This document shows, piece by piece, positions 51,944 through 62,090 of a DNA stretch of 64,000 bases. Within the stretch, counting starts at the first letter, position 1. Every line of letters begins with the position of its first letter. The notes below the pieces were generated by a model. That model made no database searches and was not told where the DNA came from. It worked only from the letters and a program-made list of their open reading frames with translations. The stretch covers positions 6,324,001-6,388,000 of the forward strand of contig NZ_AP025518.1 of NCBI RefSeq assembly GCF_022179545.1, read 5' to 3'. This stretch comes from Mycolicibacterium fortuitum subsp. fortuitum. Its GTDB lineage: Bacteria > Actinomycetota > Actinomycetes > Mycobacteriales > Mycobacteriaceae. Made by a program: the position numbers and the translations under genes.

Positions 51944-54816
51944 TAGACGACGAGGTTGACCAGGCGGCCCGGCACCACGATGACCTTCTTCGGGGTGGCA
52001 CCGTCCAGGAACGCCTGGACCTTCTCGTCGGCCAGCGCCGCGGCTTCCAGCCCGGCCTTGTCCAGATCGGCGGCCACGGTGATCTTGCCGCGCACCTTGC
52101 CGTTGACCTGAACCGGAAACTCGATGGTGTCGTCCACCAGGTACTGCGGATCAGCCTGCGGGAACGGCCCGTGCGCCAGCGAAGTGTCGTGGCCCAGCCG
52201 CTTCCACAACTCCTCGGCCAGGTGGGGGGCCAACGGGGCCACCATGAGGACCAGCGGCTCGATGGCGGCGCGGGCCGAGACACCCTCCTTGGTGAGGTGG
52301 TTGGTGTACTCGATCAGCTTGGCGGCCGCGGTGTTGTTGCGAAGTGCCGCATAGTCTTCGGTCACGCCGGCGATCGTGCGGTGCAGGATCTTGAGGGTGT
52401 CGGCGTCGAGGGCCTCGTGCTCGTTGACCGACGTCGCCCCGGTGGACTCATCGACCACCACGCGCCACACCCGCTGCAGGAAGCGGTGCGCACCGACGAC
52501 ATCCTTGGTCGCCCACGGCCGCGACGCCTCCAGCGGCCCCATCGACATCTCGTAGACCCGCAGGGTGTCCGCACCGTACTCGTCGCAGATCTCGTCCGGT
52601 GAGACGGAGTTCTTCAGGCTCTTGCCGATCTTGCCGAACTCCTGGTTCACCTCGATTTCACCGTCCGGGCCGGGCCAGAAGAACTTCCCTTCGCGCTCAA
52701 CGACTTCGGCCGCAGGCACATAACTTCCGCGCGAATCGGTGTAGGCGAAGGCCTGGATGTAACCCTGGTTGACCAGACGGCGGTACGGCTCGCTCGAGCT
52801 GACGATGCCGAGGTCGAAGAGCACCTTGTGCCAGAACCGGGAGTACAGCAGGTGCAGCACCGCGTGCTCCACGCCACCGACGTAGAGATCGACGCCACCC
52901 GGATCGTTCGGGCCGTGCTCGGCGGGGCGCGGGCCCATCCAGTAGGCCTCGTTCTCCTTGGCGCACAACTCTTCTGAATTGTGCGGGTCGGTGTAACGCA
53001 GCTCGTACCAGGAGCTGCCCGCCCACTGCGGCATCACGTTGGTGTCGCGGGTGTAGGTCTGCAACCCGTCACCCAGATCCAACTCGACATGCACCCACTC
53101 GGTGGCCTTGCCCAGCGGCGGCGACGGTTCACTGTCGGCGTCGTCGGGATCGAAGGACACCGGCGAGTAGTCCGGGATGTCCGGAAGTTCCACCGGCAGA
53201 GCCGATTCCGGCAGAGCATGGGCGCGGCCCTCGGCGTCGTAGACGATCGGGAACGGCTCACCCCAGTACCGCTGCCGGGCGAACAGCCAATCCCGCAGCT
53301 TGTACTCGATGCGCGCCCGGCCACGACCGTCGGCTTCGAGGTGTTCGATGACTTTCTGCTTGGCCTCGGCCACCGTCAACCCGTTCAGGTAGCCGGAATT
53401 GACCATGGTTCCGTCACCGTTGTAGGCCGCCTCGGTGATGTCACCGCCGGCGACCACCTCGATGATGGGCAGGCCGAACTCGGTAGCGAAGTCCCAGTCT
53501 CGCTGGTCGCCACCGGGCACCGCCATGATGGCGCCGGTGCCGTATCCGGCCAGCACGTAGTCGGCGATGAAGACAGGCACCTGCTGTCCGTTGACCGGAT
53601 TGGTGGCGTAGGCACCGAGGAACACACCGGTCTTGGTCTTGTTCTCCTGGCGCTCCAGATCCGACTTGGCTGCGATCCCGGCGCGGTAGGCGGCGACCGC
53701 CTCGGCCGGCGTCGCCGCACCGAACGTCCACCGCGAATCGGTGCCTCCTGGCCACGAATCGGCCACCAGCGCGTCGACCAGATCGTGCTCGGGGGCCAAC
53801 ACCAGGTAGGTGGCGCCGAAAAGGGTATCCGGGCGGGTGGTGAAAACCTCGACATCACCGGCCGCGGTACCGAACTCCACCGATGCCCCGGTGGACCGGC
53901 CGATCCAGTTGCGCTGCATGGACTTGACCTTGTCCGGCCAGTCCAGCACTTCGAGATCGTCGAGCAGCCGGTCGGAGTAAGCCGTGATGCGCATCATCCA
54001 CTGCCGCAGCCGCTTCCGGAACACCGGGAAATTGCCGCGGTCGCTACGGCCGTCAGAAGTGACTTCTTCATTGGCCAGCACCGTGCCCAGTCCGGGGCAC
54101 CAGTTCACCATCGAATCGGCGCGGTAGACCAACCGGTAGCCGTCCACCACGTCGGCCCGCTCGGCCGCGGACAGCTCGGCCCAGGCCCTGCCGTCGTCGA
54201 GAGTGCGGGCCCCCGACTCGAATTCGGCCACCAGCTCGGAAATCGGCCGGGCCTTCTTGGCCGCGGTATCGAACCAGGCGTTGTAGATCTTCAGGAAGAT
54301 CCACTGCGTCCACTTGTAGAAGTCCACATCGGTGGTGGCGAAGCTGCGCCGCGAATCGTGGCCCAGACCCAGCCGACCCAGCTGCCTGCGGAAGTTGACG
54401 ATGTTGGCCTCGGTGCGGGTGCGCGGGTGCGTCCCGGTCTGGACCGCGTACTGCTCGGCAGGCAGACCGAACGCATCGAAGCCCAGCGCGTGCAGCACGT
54501 TGCGGCCCGTCATCCGGTAGTAGCGCGCGTAGACATCAGTGGCGATGTAGCCCAGCGGGTGCCCGACGTGCAGACCCTCACCCGAGGGGTACGGGAACAT
54601 GTCCTGGACGAACATCTTGTCTTCCGGCAGCGGCGAGCCGTCCTGTGGTGCCAGCGAGCCAACCGGGTTGGCAACGTTGAAGGTGCCGAGCTCGGCCCAG
54701 GTCTGCTGCCAGGACTGCTCGATCTGACCCGCCAGTTCCGCGGTGTAACGGTGCTGCGGGGTGTCCGTTTCCGGGCCAGTCTGCCCAGACTCGGTAGTGG
54801 TGGCGGGTTCGATCAC
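51943..54816 (-). CDS. leuS: Leucyl-tRNA synthetase
   Basis: 957 residues from GTG 54814-54816, near the 969 of M. tuberculosis. The HIGH-type motif is HVGH at 83-86 ([15 protein letters not shown]) and the KMSKS-type motif KIGKS at 729-733 ([16 protein letters not shown]). The inserted CP1 editing domain lies between ([20 protein letters not shown]). The C-terminal domain ends [16 protein letters not shown]. It charges tRNA-Leu and edits mischarged products. Longer upstream reading adds unconserved text. Confidence 0.97.
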   Translation of the reverse strand: MIEPATTTESGQTGPETDTPQHRYTAELAGQIEQSWQQTWAELGTFNVANPVGSLAPQDGSPLPEDKMFVQDMFPYPSGEGLHVGHPLGYIATDVYARYYRMTGRNVLHALGFDAFGLPAEQYAVQTGTHPRTRTEANIVNFRRQLGRLGLGHDSRRSFATTDVDFYKWTQWIFLKIYNAWFDTAAKKARPISELVAEFESGARTLDDGRAWAELSAAERADVVDGYRLVYRADSMVNWCPGLGTVLANEEVTSDGRSDRGNFPVFRKRLRQWMMRITAYSDRLLDDLEVLDWPDKVKSMQRNWIGRSTGASVEFGTAAGDVEVFTTRPDTLFGATYLVLAPEHDLVDALVADSWPGGTDSRWTFGAATPAEAVAAYRAGIAAKSDLERQENKTKTGVFLGAYATNPVNGQQVPVFIADYVLAGYGTGAIMAVPGGDQRDWDFATEFGLPIIEVVAGGDITEAAYNGDGTMVNSGYLNGLTVAEAKQKVIEHLEADGRGRARIEYKLRDWLFARQRYWGEPFPIVYDAEGRAHALPESALPVELPDIPDYSPVSFDPDDADSEPSPPLGKATEWVHVELDLGDGLQTYTRDTNVMPQWAGSSWYELRYTDPHNSEELCAKENEAYWMGPRPAEHGPNDPGGVDLYVGGVEHAVLHLLYSRFWHKVLFDLGIVSSSEPYRRLVNQGYIQAFAYTDSRGSYVPAAEVVEREGKFFWPGPDGEIEVNQEFGKIGKSLKNSVSPDEICDEYGADTLRVYEMSMGPLEASRPWATKDVVGAHRFLQRVWRVVVDESTGATSVNEHEALDADTLKILHRTIAGVTEDYAALRNNTAAAKLIEYTNHLTKEGVSARAAIEPLVLMVAPLAPHLAEELWKRLGHDTSLAHGPFPQADPQYLVDDTIEFPVQVNGKVRGKITVAADLDKAGLEAAALADEKVQAFLDGATPKKVIVVPGRLVNLVV

Positions 54817-55026
54817 GCCGTTCAGGGTATAAGGCCACGGTTTGAGCAGCTCACCACCCGTCTTCCGGTGGTGAAGGCCACAGGTTGGTATCAGTTGCGT
54901 CGCGGGCCAGTCAGAGGTTGATTCCAGCTCGATTGAGTTGCTGGTGGCCGGCGGTAAACCGTGGATAGTCTCGGCGCCTAGTGGAGAGGTCCCCAGGTGG
55001 GGCACGGTTTGCGGGAGGAACAAGCG

Positions 55027-55932
55027 ATGATCGAGTTGACCCGCCGGTGGCGGGTGCTGGCAGCGGGCGCGGCAGTCGGTGTGGCCGGGGTTGTCGGTTT
55101 TACCGGTCAGACCGCCTCGGCCGAGCCTCTTCTTCCGGCTCCCAGCGTCCCGGGCCCGGTAACGGTGACCCAGACCGTGACGGTCGCACCGGGCGTTTCC
55201 CCCGCCGCAGCGCCCGTCGCTCCTGCCGTACCGGCGGCCCCGGGCGTGCCGGCCGTGCCGGCTGCCGTGCCGGCCGTCGCGACACCGGCGCCGGTCGCCC
55301 GGACCATCACCCCCGCCTCTTCGGGCACCCTCGCCGAGTTCTTCAAGAGCAAGGGCGTCAAGATGGAGCCCCAGGTCAGCCACGACTTCAAGGCGCTGAG
55401 CATCGTCCTGCCGATGCCGTCGGGCTGGACCAAAGTGCCCGACCCCAACGTTCCCGACGCCTTCGCGGTGATCGCCGATCGCTCCAGCACCGACCTGTAC
55501 ACCCCGAACGCCCAGGTGGTGGTCTACAAGCTCGTCGGCAATTTCGACCCCGTCGAGGCGGCCAGCCACGGTTTCGTCGACACCCAGCAGTTGCAGAACT
55601 GGCGGCCCACCGACATGGCCATGGGTGATTTCAACGGCTTCCCGTCTGCCTTCATCGAAGGTAGCTACCAGTCCGGCAGCCAGGTGCTCAACACCTCACG
55701 CAGGCACATCCTGGCCACCGCCGGCCCGGACCGTTACCTGGTCTCGCTCTCGGTGAACTACTCGGCGGCCAACCAGGGTGTTTCCGCGGCTGCCGACGCC
55801 GCAGACGCGATCGTGTCCGGGTTCAAGGTCAGTGCGCCCGCCCCGGCTGCTCCCCCGCCGCCAGCTACGCCCGCACCGGCCGCACCGGCGCCGCAAGCAG
55901 GTTTGCCCCAGCTCCTGGGCCTGCAAGGCTGA
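55027..55932 (+). CDS. mtc28: Proline-rich secreted antigen Mtc28-like (Rv0040c)
   Basis: 301 residues from ATG 55027 with GGAGGAACAAGCG upstream. A Sec signal ends near [11 protein letters not shown] (residue 32). A Pro/Ala/Val low-complexity stretch (about 35-95) precedes an LpqN/LpqT-like domain ([55 protein letters not shown]). The C-terminus is Pro/Ala-rich again. Known as a secreted antigen in M. tuberculosis; biochemical role unclear. Divergent from leuS. Confidence 0.92.
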   Translation: MIELTRRWRVLAAGAAVGVAGVVGFTGQTASAEPLLPAPSVPGPVTVTQTVTVAPGVSPAAAPVAPAVPAAPGVPAVPAAVPAVATPAPVARTITPASSGTLAEFFKSKGVKMEPQVSHDFKALSIVLPMPSGWTKVPDPNVPDAFAVIADRSSTDLYTPNAQVVVYKLVGNFDPVEAASHGFVDTQQLQNWRPTDMAMGDFNGFPSAFIEGSYQSGSQVLNTSRRHILATAGPDRYLVSLSVNYSAANQGVSAAADAADAIVSGFKVSAPAPAAPPPPATPAPAAPAPQAGLPQLLGLQG

Positions 55933-55990
55933 CGCACCGGGACCTGCCCCGACCTCGCAATACCGACCGCCGCCTCGTATTGTGTGGCGC

Positions 55991-56341
55991 ATGCTGATCG
56001 CCGCGCTGCTGTGTTTGAGCGCCGCCGTCATCGTCGGTGTGTTCGGGCTGTGGTTGTTGACCCGGCCCCGCACCGGTGATCCCGTGCGCTCGGTTCTGAG
56101 GGCCGTGGCCCCGACCCAACTGGCCGCCGCGGTCATGCTCGCGGCCGGTGGCGCCGCCGCCCTGGCTGCCGCCCCGCACACCGGCCTCATGGTCGTCATG
56201 GTGTGCATCATCGGAGCGGTCGCCACGGTCGCGGCTGGCTGCTGGCAGAGCGCCAAGGCGGTCGCGGCCGCAGAAGCCGCCACGGGTTCGGGCGCGGACT
56301 GCGCCGGCTCGTGCGCGAGCTGCACGTTGTCTTGTAAGTGA
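55991..56341 (+). CDS. Small membrane protein (Rv0039c-like)
   Basis: 116 residues from ATG 55991, close to the 115 of Rv0039c. Three hydrophobic spans (LIAALLCLSAAVIVGVFGLWLL, LAAAVMLAAGGAAALAAA and GLMVVMVCIIGAVATVAAGCW) are followed by a short tail with five Cys ending DCAGSCASCTLSCK. The Cys cluster at the end is distinctive and could bind metal or lipid. Convergent with the Rv0038-like gene. Confidence 0.8.
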   Translation: MLIAALLCLSAAVIVGVFGLWLLTRPRTGDPVRSVLRAVAPTQLAAAVMLAAGGAAALAAAPHTGLMVVMVCIIGAVATVAAGCWQSAKAVAAAEAATGSGADCAGSCASCTLSCK

Positions 56342-56355
56342 CGAGCAGCGCCGCG

Positions 56356-56961
56356 TCAGTTGCGACTGACGTCGATCGGGTGCGTGGCCAATAGCGACAT
56401 CGGCAACGGTTGACGACGCAACACCCGGCCCCACAGGTCGATCCGCGGCTCGATCAACACATCTGACGGCAACGCCGAGAGCACGATCCAGTCATCACGT
56501 TCGATCTCGCCATCGAGCTGGCCGATGGTCCAGCCGGAGTATCCGGCGAATATCCGCACCCCTTCGATAGCGGGGGCCAGCGTGTCCGGATCAGCATCCA
56601 GATCCACCATCACCACACGCCCCTGCACATGCCGAAGACCCGGAACACCGTCGGCCTGCATGCCGACCCGCAGCGTCGCCAGGCACAACGCCGAGTCCCG
56701 CTTCACCGGCCCGCCGATGAACATCGTCTTGGGCTTGGTGGCGAGCTTGGCCCACTGCGGCAGCACGTTGTAGACGGCCGTCTCGCTGGGGCGGTTCAGC
56801 ACCACACCGAGAGTTCCGCCTGCGTTGTGCTCGACGATGTAGATGACGCTGCGCCGGAACGTGGGCTCCAGCAGATCGGTGTTGGCCAGCAGCAGCGTGC
56901 CCGGACGCACCCGATGCGCCGCAGGCGCGATGAAATCCTCCGGGTCTTCTGACTGCGCCAC
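56356..56961 (-). CDS. YqgE/AlgH family protein (UPF0301, Rv0038-like)
   Basis: 201 residues from GTG 56959-56961 ([60 protein letters not shown]). The signature GxLLxAxxxxxxxxFxxSVIYxxEHNxxGxxGxxxNRP is complete, and [23 protein letters not shown] matches the C-terminal part. Function is unknown despite wide distribution; the first name came from alginate regulation. Divergent from the MFS gene. Confidence 0.93.
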   Translation of the reverse strand: MAQSEDPEDFIAPAAHRVRPGTLLLANTDLLEPTFRRSVIYIVEHNAGGTLGVVLNRPSETAVYNVLPQWAKLATKPKTMFIGGPVKRDSALCLATLRVGMQADGVPGLRHVQGRVVMVDLDADPDTLAPAIEGVRIFAGYSGWTIGQLDGEIERDDWIVLSALPSDVLIEPRIDLWGRVLRRQPLPMSLLATHPIDVSRN

Positions 56962-57049
56962 GGTTACATCATGGCACCGCGATTGCCAAGACGTGGCGAA
57001 CAAGCCCGGGCGCGGTCGGATTTCGGCGCAGCTTTGTACTGTTGATCGA

Positions 57050-58351
57050 GTGGTTCAAGCTCACGCACTCCGTGCCCTGTGGCACTCGCTGCGTGGCATG
57101 ACCGAATTCCGCCGCCTGCTGGAGTTGCGGGCGGTCAGCCAGTTCGCCGACGGGCTATTTCAGGCCGGGCTCGCCGGCGCGATCCTGTTCAACCCGGAGC
57201 GTCAGGCCGAGCCGTGGCAGATCGCGATGGCGTTCGCGGTGATGTTCCTGCCGTACTCGGTGCTCGGACCGTTCGCGGGGGCCCTGCTGGACCGGTGGGA
57301 CCGCCGTCTGGTCCTCATCGGTGCCAACGTCGGACGGCTGCTCGTGGTGGTGGCGGTCGGCGTGCTGCTGTCGTTCGGAGTCGGCGACGTGCCGATCCTG
57401 TGCTGCGCCCTGATCGTCAACGGGTTCACCCGGTTCGTCTCTTCTGGTCTGTCCGCCTCGCTGCCCGATGTGGTGCCGGCCGACCGCGTGGTGACGATGA
57501 ACTCCGTGGCCACCGCCATCGGCTCACTGGCGGCGTTCCTCGGCGCCGACTTCATGTTGGTGCCGCGCAAGCTGTTCGGGGCCGACGACACCGGTGCCTC
57601 GGTGGTCATGTTCATGGTGGCGCTGCCGGTGGCGCTGGCACTGTGGCTGTCGGTGCGCTTCGGCCCGCATGTGCTGGGCCCGCACGAAAGCAAACGCGCC
57701 ATCCACGGCTCGGTGGCCTACGCCGTGTCCACGGGCTGGGTGCACGGTGCCCGCACGGTGCTAGCCGTGCCGTCCGTCGCCGGAACCCTGGCCGGACTCG
57801 CCGCCCACCGCATGGCGTTCGGCATCAACTCGCTGCTGGTGCTGGTGATCGTGCGGCACACCGACAACCCCGACGTGACCGGGCTGGGGCTGGGCAGCGC
57901 CGTGCTGTTCATGGCGGCCGGCGGTGTCGGCCAGTTCGCGGCCACGGTGGCCGCCCCCGCGGTGATCGCCCGGTTCGGCCGCTATGCCACGGCCAACGGC
58001 GCCCTCGGCGTGGCGGTGGTAATCCAGCTGGTGGCCATCGGACTGCACGTACCCGTGATGCTGACGTGCGGCCTGCTGCTCGGCGCGGCCGGGCAGCTGG
58101 TGAAACTGTGTGCGGACTCGGCGATGCAGATCGACGTCGACGATGCCCTGCGCGGGCACGTGTTCACCGTGCAGGACGCGCTGTTCTGGATCTCGTTCGT
58201 CACCGCGATCGCACTGGCGGCCACGGTGATCCCCGCCGACGGGCACTCTCCTGCCCTGGTCGCCGCCGGCGCGGTGGCGTATCTGATCGGGCTGGGCCTG
58301 CACGCCACTGTGGCATCCCCGAAGCGGGTGGCCGGGCCGGGTCTAGGCTGA
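57050..58351 (+). CDS. MFS transporter (Rv0037c-like)
   Basis: About 433 residues from GTG 57050. Twelve-span MFS architecture; motif-A-like text [22 protein letters not shown] lies after the second span, and the first spans read [21 protein letters not shown] and [18 protein letters not shown]. Likely a proton-driven exporter. The Rv0036c-like gene starts five bases after its stop, so they are one unit. Substrate unknown. Confidence 0.9.
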   Translation: MVQAHALRALWHSLRGMTEFRRLLELRAVSQFADGLFQAGLAGAILFNPERQAEPWQIAMAFAVMFLPYSVLGPFAGALLDRWDRRLVLIGANVGRLLVVVAVGVLLSFGVGDVPILCCALIVNGFTRFVSSGLSASLPDVVPADRVVTMNSVATAIGSLAAFLGADFMLVPRKLFGADDTGASVVMFMVALPVALALWLSVRFGPHVLGPHESKRAIHGSVAYAVSTGWVHGARTVLAVPSVAGTLAGLAAHRMAFGINSLLVLVIVRHTDNPDVTGLGLGSAVLFMAAGGVGQFAATVAAPAVIARFGRYATANGALGVAVVIQLVAIGLHVPVMLTCGLLLGAAGQLVKLCADSAMQIDVDDALRGHVFTVQDALFWISFVTAIALAATVIPADGHSPALVAAGAVAYLIGLGLHATVASPKRVAGPGLG

Positions 58352-58356
58352 CCGCC

Positions 58357-59133
58357 ATGGTGAGCGCCGGGCCGATCGTGGCCGACCTGTCCGCCGAGAG
58401 CGATGAACTCGACGCCCTCGTGGCCGATCTGCCGCCCGAACGCTGGGCCACCGCCACCCCCGCCGAAGGCTGGACCATCGCCCATCAGATCGCCCACCTG
58501 TTGTGGACCGATCGGGTGTCGGTCATCGCGATCACCGACCAGGACGGCTTCGACGCCGTGCTGGCCGAGGCGATGAAGAACCCGACCGGGTTCGTCGACG
58601 CCGCGGCCGAAGAACTCGCGCTGACGCCACCGGAGCAGTTACTGGCAGACTGGCGCGAGACCCGCACGAAGCTGCACACCGAACTGGCGAACGTGGCCGA
58701 GGGCCGCAAGCTGCCGTGGTTCGGCCCGCCGATGAGCGCCACCTCGATGGCTACCGCCCGCATGATGGAGACCTGGGCGCACGGCCTGGACGTGGCAGAC
58801 GCGCTCGGGGTGCGTCGGCCCGCCACCGCGCGGCTGCGCTCCATTGCCCATATAGGCGTTCGCACAAGGGATTTCGCGTTCTCTGTGCACGGGCTGACCC
58901 CGCCGGCCGAGCCGTTCCGGGTGGAGCTCACCGCACCCGATGGCTCGCTGTGGGAGTGGGGCCCGACAGACGCGACTCAACGCGTGACGGGTTCTGCCGA
59001 AGACTTCTGCATGCTGGTCACCCAGCGGCGGGCTCCCGCCGAACTGGACGTGACCGCCGACGGCGACGATGCCGCCAAGTGGTTGACGATCGCGCAGGCC
59101 TTCGCCGGGCCTCCGGGCGCCGGGCGGGGCTGA
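58357..59133 (+). CDS. DinB-fold protein (TIGR03084 type, Rv0036c-like)
   Basis: 258 residues from ATG 58357. The DinB/mycothiol-dependent N-terminus reads [37 protein letters not shown], and [16 protein letters not shown] supplies another metal-type His. The C-terminal wing is SCP2-like ([44 protein letters not shown]). Probably a mycothiol-using transferase or isomerase; no substrate known. Coupled to the MFS gene. Confidence 0.88.
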   Translation: MVSAGPIVADLSAESDELDALVADLPPERWATATPAEGWTIAHQIAHLLWTDRVSVIAITDQDGFDAVLAEAMKNPTGFVDAAAEELALTPPEQLLADWRETRTKLHTELANVAEGRKLPWFGPPMSATSMATARMMETWAHGLDVADALGVRRPATARLRSIAHIGVRTRDFAFSVHGLTPPAEPFRVELTAPDGSLWEWGPTDATQRVTGSAEDFCMLVTQRRAPAELDVTADGDDAAKWLTIAQAFAGPPGAGRG

Positions 59134-59213
59134 GCGGCGGACGGACGATATTCGATTCTGCGCTCGGGGCGCGGAAGTTCGAGTAGACGGCGCCCTCACC
59201 GCAGAGTCGGCGC

Positions 59214-59705
59214 TCAGGACACCGAATCGGCGCGGCCATCGCCATCGGTGTCGGCCAGTTTGAGATCCCAACGCCCGTCCCCGTCGGTGTCGACGTACGC
59301 CAGGCCTGGACCGAGCACCCGGTCCGCCAAGCCGTTCCCGTCGGAATCGAGAAGCCGGTCGTCGGCGGCGCCGTCACCGTCGAAATCGACCAGCGGCCCA
59401 CCCGTCTGTTCGACCCCGTCCAATCCGAACCAGCGCACCTGTCCGGACCGGTCCACCCTCACCGCCCAGGTGCCCGAACCGTCGTCGGAGAAGTAACTTT
59501 CGGCCTGTCCGTCGTCGTCCGTATCGAGCACCGCGCGCTCTGCGATCCCGTCACCGTCGAAATCGGCCATCACATCGTCGATGCGGCCGTCCCCGTCGAC
59601 ATCGAGCCCGAGCCCGTCGAGGGTGCCGTCACCGTCCACGTCCACATCGGGTACGCCGGTGAAGATGGTCGCGGTCCCGTCGGGCTCACCGAGGCAGTAG
59701 TCCAT
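59214..59705 (-). CDS. Asp/Gly-rich calcium-binding-type repeat protein (Rv3906c-like)
   Basis: 163 residues. It is built almost wholly of DxDGDGxxD units (DVDVDGDGTLDGLGLDVDGDG, DFDGDGIAE, DTDDDGQAE, DFDGDGAADD, DSDGNGLAD, DTDGDGRWD and DTDGDGRADS), each a calcium-loop-like motif as in thrombospondin type 3 or EF-hand loops. No signal peptide. It is 18 bases after the CCA-adding enzyme stop on the same strand. Function unknown; acts probably as a calcium-dependent fold or as a decoy scaffold. Confidence 0.85.
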   Translation of the reverse strand: MDYCLGEPDGTATIFTGVPDVDVDGDGTLDGLGLDVDGDGRIDDVMADFDGDGIAERAVLDTDDDGQAESYFSDDGSGTWAVRVDRSGQVRWFGLDGVEQTGGPLVDFDGDGAADDRLLDSDGNGLADRVLGPGLAYVDTDGDGRWDLKLADTDGDGRADSVS

Positions 59706-59723
59706 GACTGATCAGACGCACGA

Positions 59724-61193
59724 TCAGCCCCTCGCGTTCCACCATTTCAGCAATTCGTCGACCGCCTGCTCGCGGGACAGCGGCCCGTGGTCGAGCCGCA
59801 GTTCCTTGAGGTATTTCCACGCCTCGCCGACCTGCGGGCCCGCCGGGATACCGAGGATCTCCATGATCTCGTTGCCGTCGAGGTCCGGCCGGACCCGCTG
59901 CAGATCCTCCTTGGCAGCCAGCTCGGCGATCCGGTTCTCCAGATCGTCGTAGTTGGCCTGCAGCCGGGCGGCCCGGCGCTTGTTGCGGGTGGTGCAGTCG
60001 GCACGCACCAGCTTGTGCAGCCGGCCGAGCAGCGGACCGGCGTCGGTGACGTAACGCCGCACCGCCGAATCGGTCCACTTGCCGGTGCCCCGCTCATCGG
60101 CGTAGCCGTGGAACCGCAGGTGCAGGTACACCAGCTGTGACACGTCGTCGACCATCTGCTTGGAGTACTTGAGCGCGCGCATCCGCTTGCGGGTCATCTT
60201 GGCGCCGACCACCTCGTGGTGGTGAAAGCTCACCCCACCATCGGATTCGTGCTTGCGGGTGGCGGGCTTGCCGATGTCGTGTAGCAGTGCCGCCCAACGC
60301 AATACGAGATCGGGGCCGTCGTCCTCGAGATCGACCGCCTGACGGAGGACCGTCAGCGAATGCCAGTACACATCCTTGTGCTGGTGGTGTTCATCGATGG
60401 CCATCCGCATCTCGCCGACCTCCGGCAACACCACTTCGCCCAGCCCGGTCTGCACCATCAGATCGACCCCGGCCACCGGGTCGACGCCCAGCAGCAGCTT
60501 GTCCAGTTCTGCGGCGACACGCTCGACGGTGATGCGCTCCAGCTGCGGGGCCATTTCCAGCAGTGCCTCGAGCACCCGCGGCGCCACCGAGAAGCCGAGC
60601 TGCGAAACGAACCTGGCCGCGCGCAGCATCCGCAGCGGATCGTCGCCGAAGGACACCTCGGGCGCCGAGGGCGTGTCGAGCACCTTGGCCTGTACGGCCG
60701 CCAAACCGCCCAGAGGATCATGGAATTCGGCGGGGCCGTCGGCGGTGATACGTACCGCCATGGCGTTGACGGTGAAGTCCCGGCGCACCAGGTCATCACC
60801 GAGGTTGTCGCCGAACTCCACGGTCGGATTCCGGGACACCTGGTCATAGCTGTCCGCCCGGAACGTGGTGATCTCGAGGCGGTGCTCGATGCCGCCCACC
60901 CGCTTGCCCACACCGATGGTGCCGAACTCGATGCCGGTCTCCCACAGCGCGTCGGCCCACGGGCGCAGAATCTTCAGCATCTGCTCCGGGCGGGCGTCGG
61001 TGGTGAAATCCAGATCGCTGTGCTCGGTCAACCGGCCCAGCAGCGCGTCGCGCACACTGCCGCCGACCAGATACAGCTCGTGGCCCGCTGCAGCGAACAC
61101 CGCGCCGAGCGCGCGCAGCACCTCGGCGCGGTGGTTCAGCGCGACCCATGCGCCGGCCAGCAATTCGGCATCAGTAACAACAGCGTCGGACAC
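59724..61193 (-). CDS. pcnA: CCA-adding tRNA nucleotidyltransferase (PcnA, Rv3907c-like)
   Basis: 489 residues from GTG 61191-61193. The class II nucleotidyltransferase core has GGSVRDALLGR at 44-54 and the catalytic DLD at 60-62 (HSDLDFTTDAR), with RRDFTVNAMAV. The C-terminal HD domain has HHQHKDVYWHSL, WAALLHDIGKP and HHHEVVGAKM. It adds or repairs the 3' CCA of tRNAs, despite the poly(A)-polymerase-like gene name. Divergent from mutT4; the same pair occurs in M. tuberculosis. Confidence 0.95.
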   Translation of the reverse strand: MSDAVVTDAELLAGAWVALNHRAEVLRALGAVFAAAGHELYLVGGSVRDALLGRLTEHSDLDFTTDARPEQMLKILRPWADALWETGIEFGTIGVGKRVGGIEHRLEITTFRADSYDQVSRNPTVEFGDNLGDDLVRRDFTVNAMAVRITADGPAEFHDPLGGLAAVQAKVLDTPSAPEVSFGDDPLRMLRAARFVSQLGFSVAPRVLEALLEMAPQLERITVERVAAELDKLLLGVDPVAGVDLMVQTGLGEVVLPEVGEMRMAIDEHHQHKDVYWHSLTVLRQAVDLEDDGPDLVLRWAALLHDIGKPATRKHESDGGVSFHHHEVVGAKMTRKRMRALKYSKQMVDDVSQLVYLHLRFHGYADERGTGKWTDSAVRRYVTDAGPLLGRLHKLVRADCTTRNKRRAARLQANYDDLENRIAELAAKEDLQRVRPDLDGNEIMEILGIPAGPQVGEAWKYLKELRLDHGPLSREQAVDELLKWWNARG

Positions 61194-61277
61194 GTTCGAT
61201 GAGCCTAATGCTCCCGGTGTGGTCACAACCGGCGAGTGCGGCAGGAGGCCAACCCCATGGCAGCTACTATCGCTTGG

Positions 61278-62090
61278 GTGTCGGACGGCGAACAGGCCAA
61301 ACCACGACGGCGCCGCAGTCGGCGTCGTGGCCGTCGTCGTGCACAGAGGGCGGCGGGGCCACCGACCGGTGATCAGGGCAAAGATGCCGGCAACCACACC
61401 GACACCGGCGAGGCCGGGCTCGCCGCAGCCGATACCGCTCCGACCCCGCGTGACCAGTCCAAGCAACACAAATCACGCCCGCGGCGGCCACCGGAGCGGC
61501 TGCGGACCGTTCACGAGACCTCGGCAGGCGGTCTGGTCATCGACGGCATCGACGGGCCCAAGGACACCCAGGTGGCGGCCTTGATCGGCCGGGTCGACCG
61601 CAGGGGCCGCATGCTGTGGTCCCTGCCCAAAGGACACATCGAACTGGGCGAGACGGCCGAACAGACCGCGATCCGCGAGGTCGCCGAGGAGACCGGGATC
61701 CGCGGCGACGTACTGGCCGCCCTCGGCAGCATCGACTACTGGTTCGTCACCGAGGGACGCCGGGTGCACAAGACCGTGCATCACTACCTGATGCGCTTCC
61801 AGGGCGGCGAACTCTCCGACGACGACGTCGAGGTGACCGAGGTCGCCTGGGTCCCGCTGCGGGACCTGGCGTCCCGGCTGGCCTACGCCGACGAGCGCAA
61901 GCTCGCCGAGGTGGCCGGAGAACTCATCGACAAGCTGCACACCGACGGGCCGGGTGCCCTGCCCCCGCTGCCCCGCAGCGCGCCCCGGCGGCGCCCCCAG
62001 ACGCACTCGCACGCCCGTAACCACCGCCGCGACGAATCCGCACAACCCCAGCCCCGCCGGCGCACGAACGGATGCGGACAGGGGCCGTGA
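61278..62090 (+). CDS. mutT4: Nudix hydrolase MutT4 (Rv3908-like)
   Basis: 270 residues from GTG 61278. The N-terminal 75 residues are Arg/Lys-rich and disordered ([20 protein letters not shown]). The Nudix domain (about 80-220) has the full box [23 protein letters not shown] at 119-141, and [37 protein letters not shown] before it. It hydrolyses nucleoside diphosphate-linked compounds; a DNA-repair or housecleaning role is presumed. Stop overlaps the next GTG by four bases (GTGA). Confidence 0.95.
   Translation: MSDGEQAKPRRRRSRRRGRRRAQRAAGPPTGDQGKDAGNHTDTGEAGLAAADTAPTPRDQSKQHKSRPRRPPERLRTVHETSAGGLVIDGIDGPKDTQVAALIGRVDRRGRMLWSLPKGHIELGETAEQTAIREVAEETGIRGDVLAALGSIDYWFVTEGRRVHKTVHHYLMRFQGGELSDDDVEVTEVAWVPLRDLASRLAYADERKLAEVAGELIDKLHTDGPGALPPLPRSAPRRRPQTHSHARNHRRDESAQPQPRRRTNGCGQGP

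Noticed and set aside
54817..55569. Long N-terminal extension of leuS
   Set aside because: It lies over the divergent mtc28 start on the opposite strand and shows low-complexity Arg/Gly text; GTG 54816 fits known LeuS.
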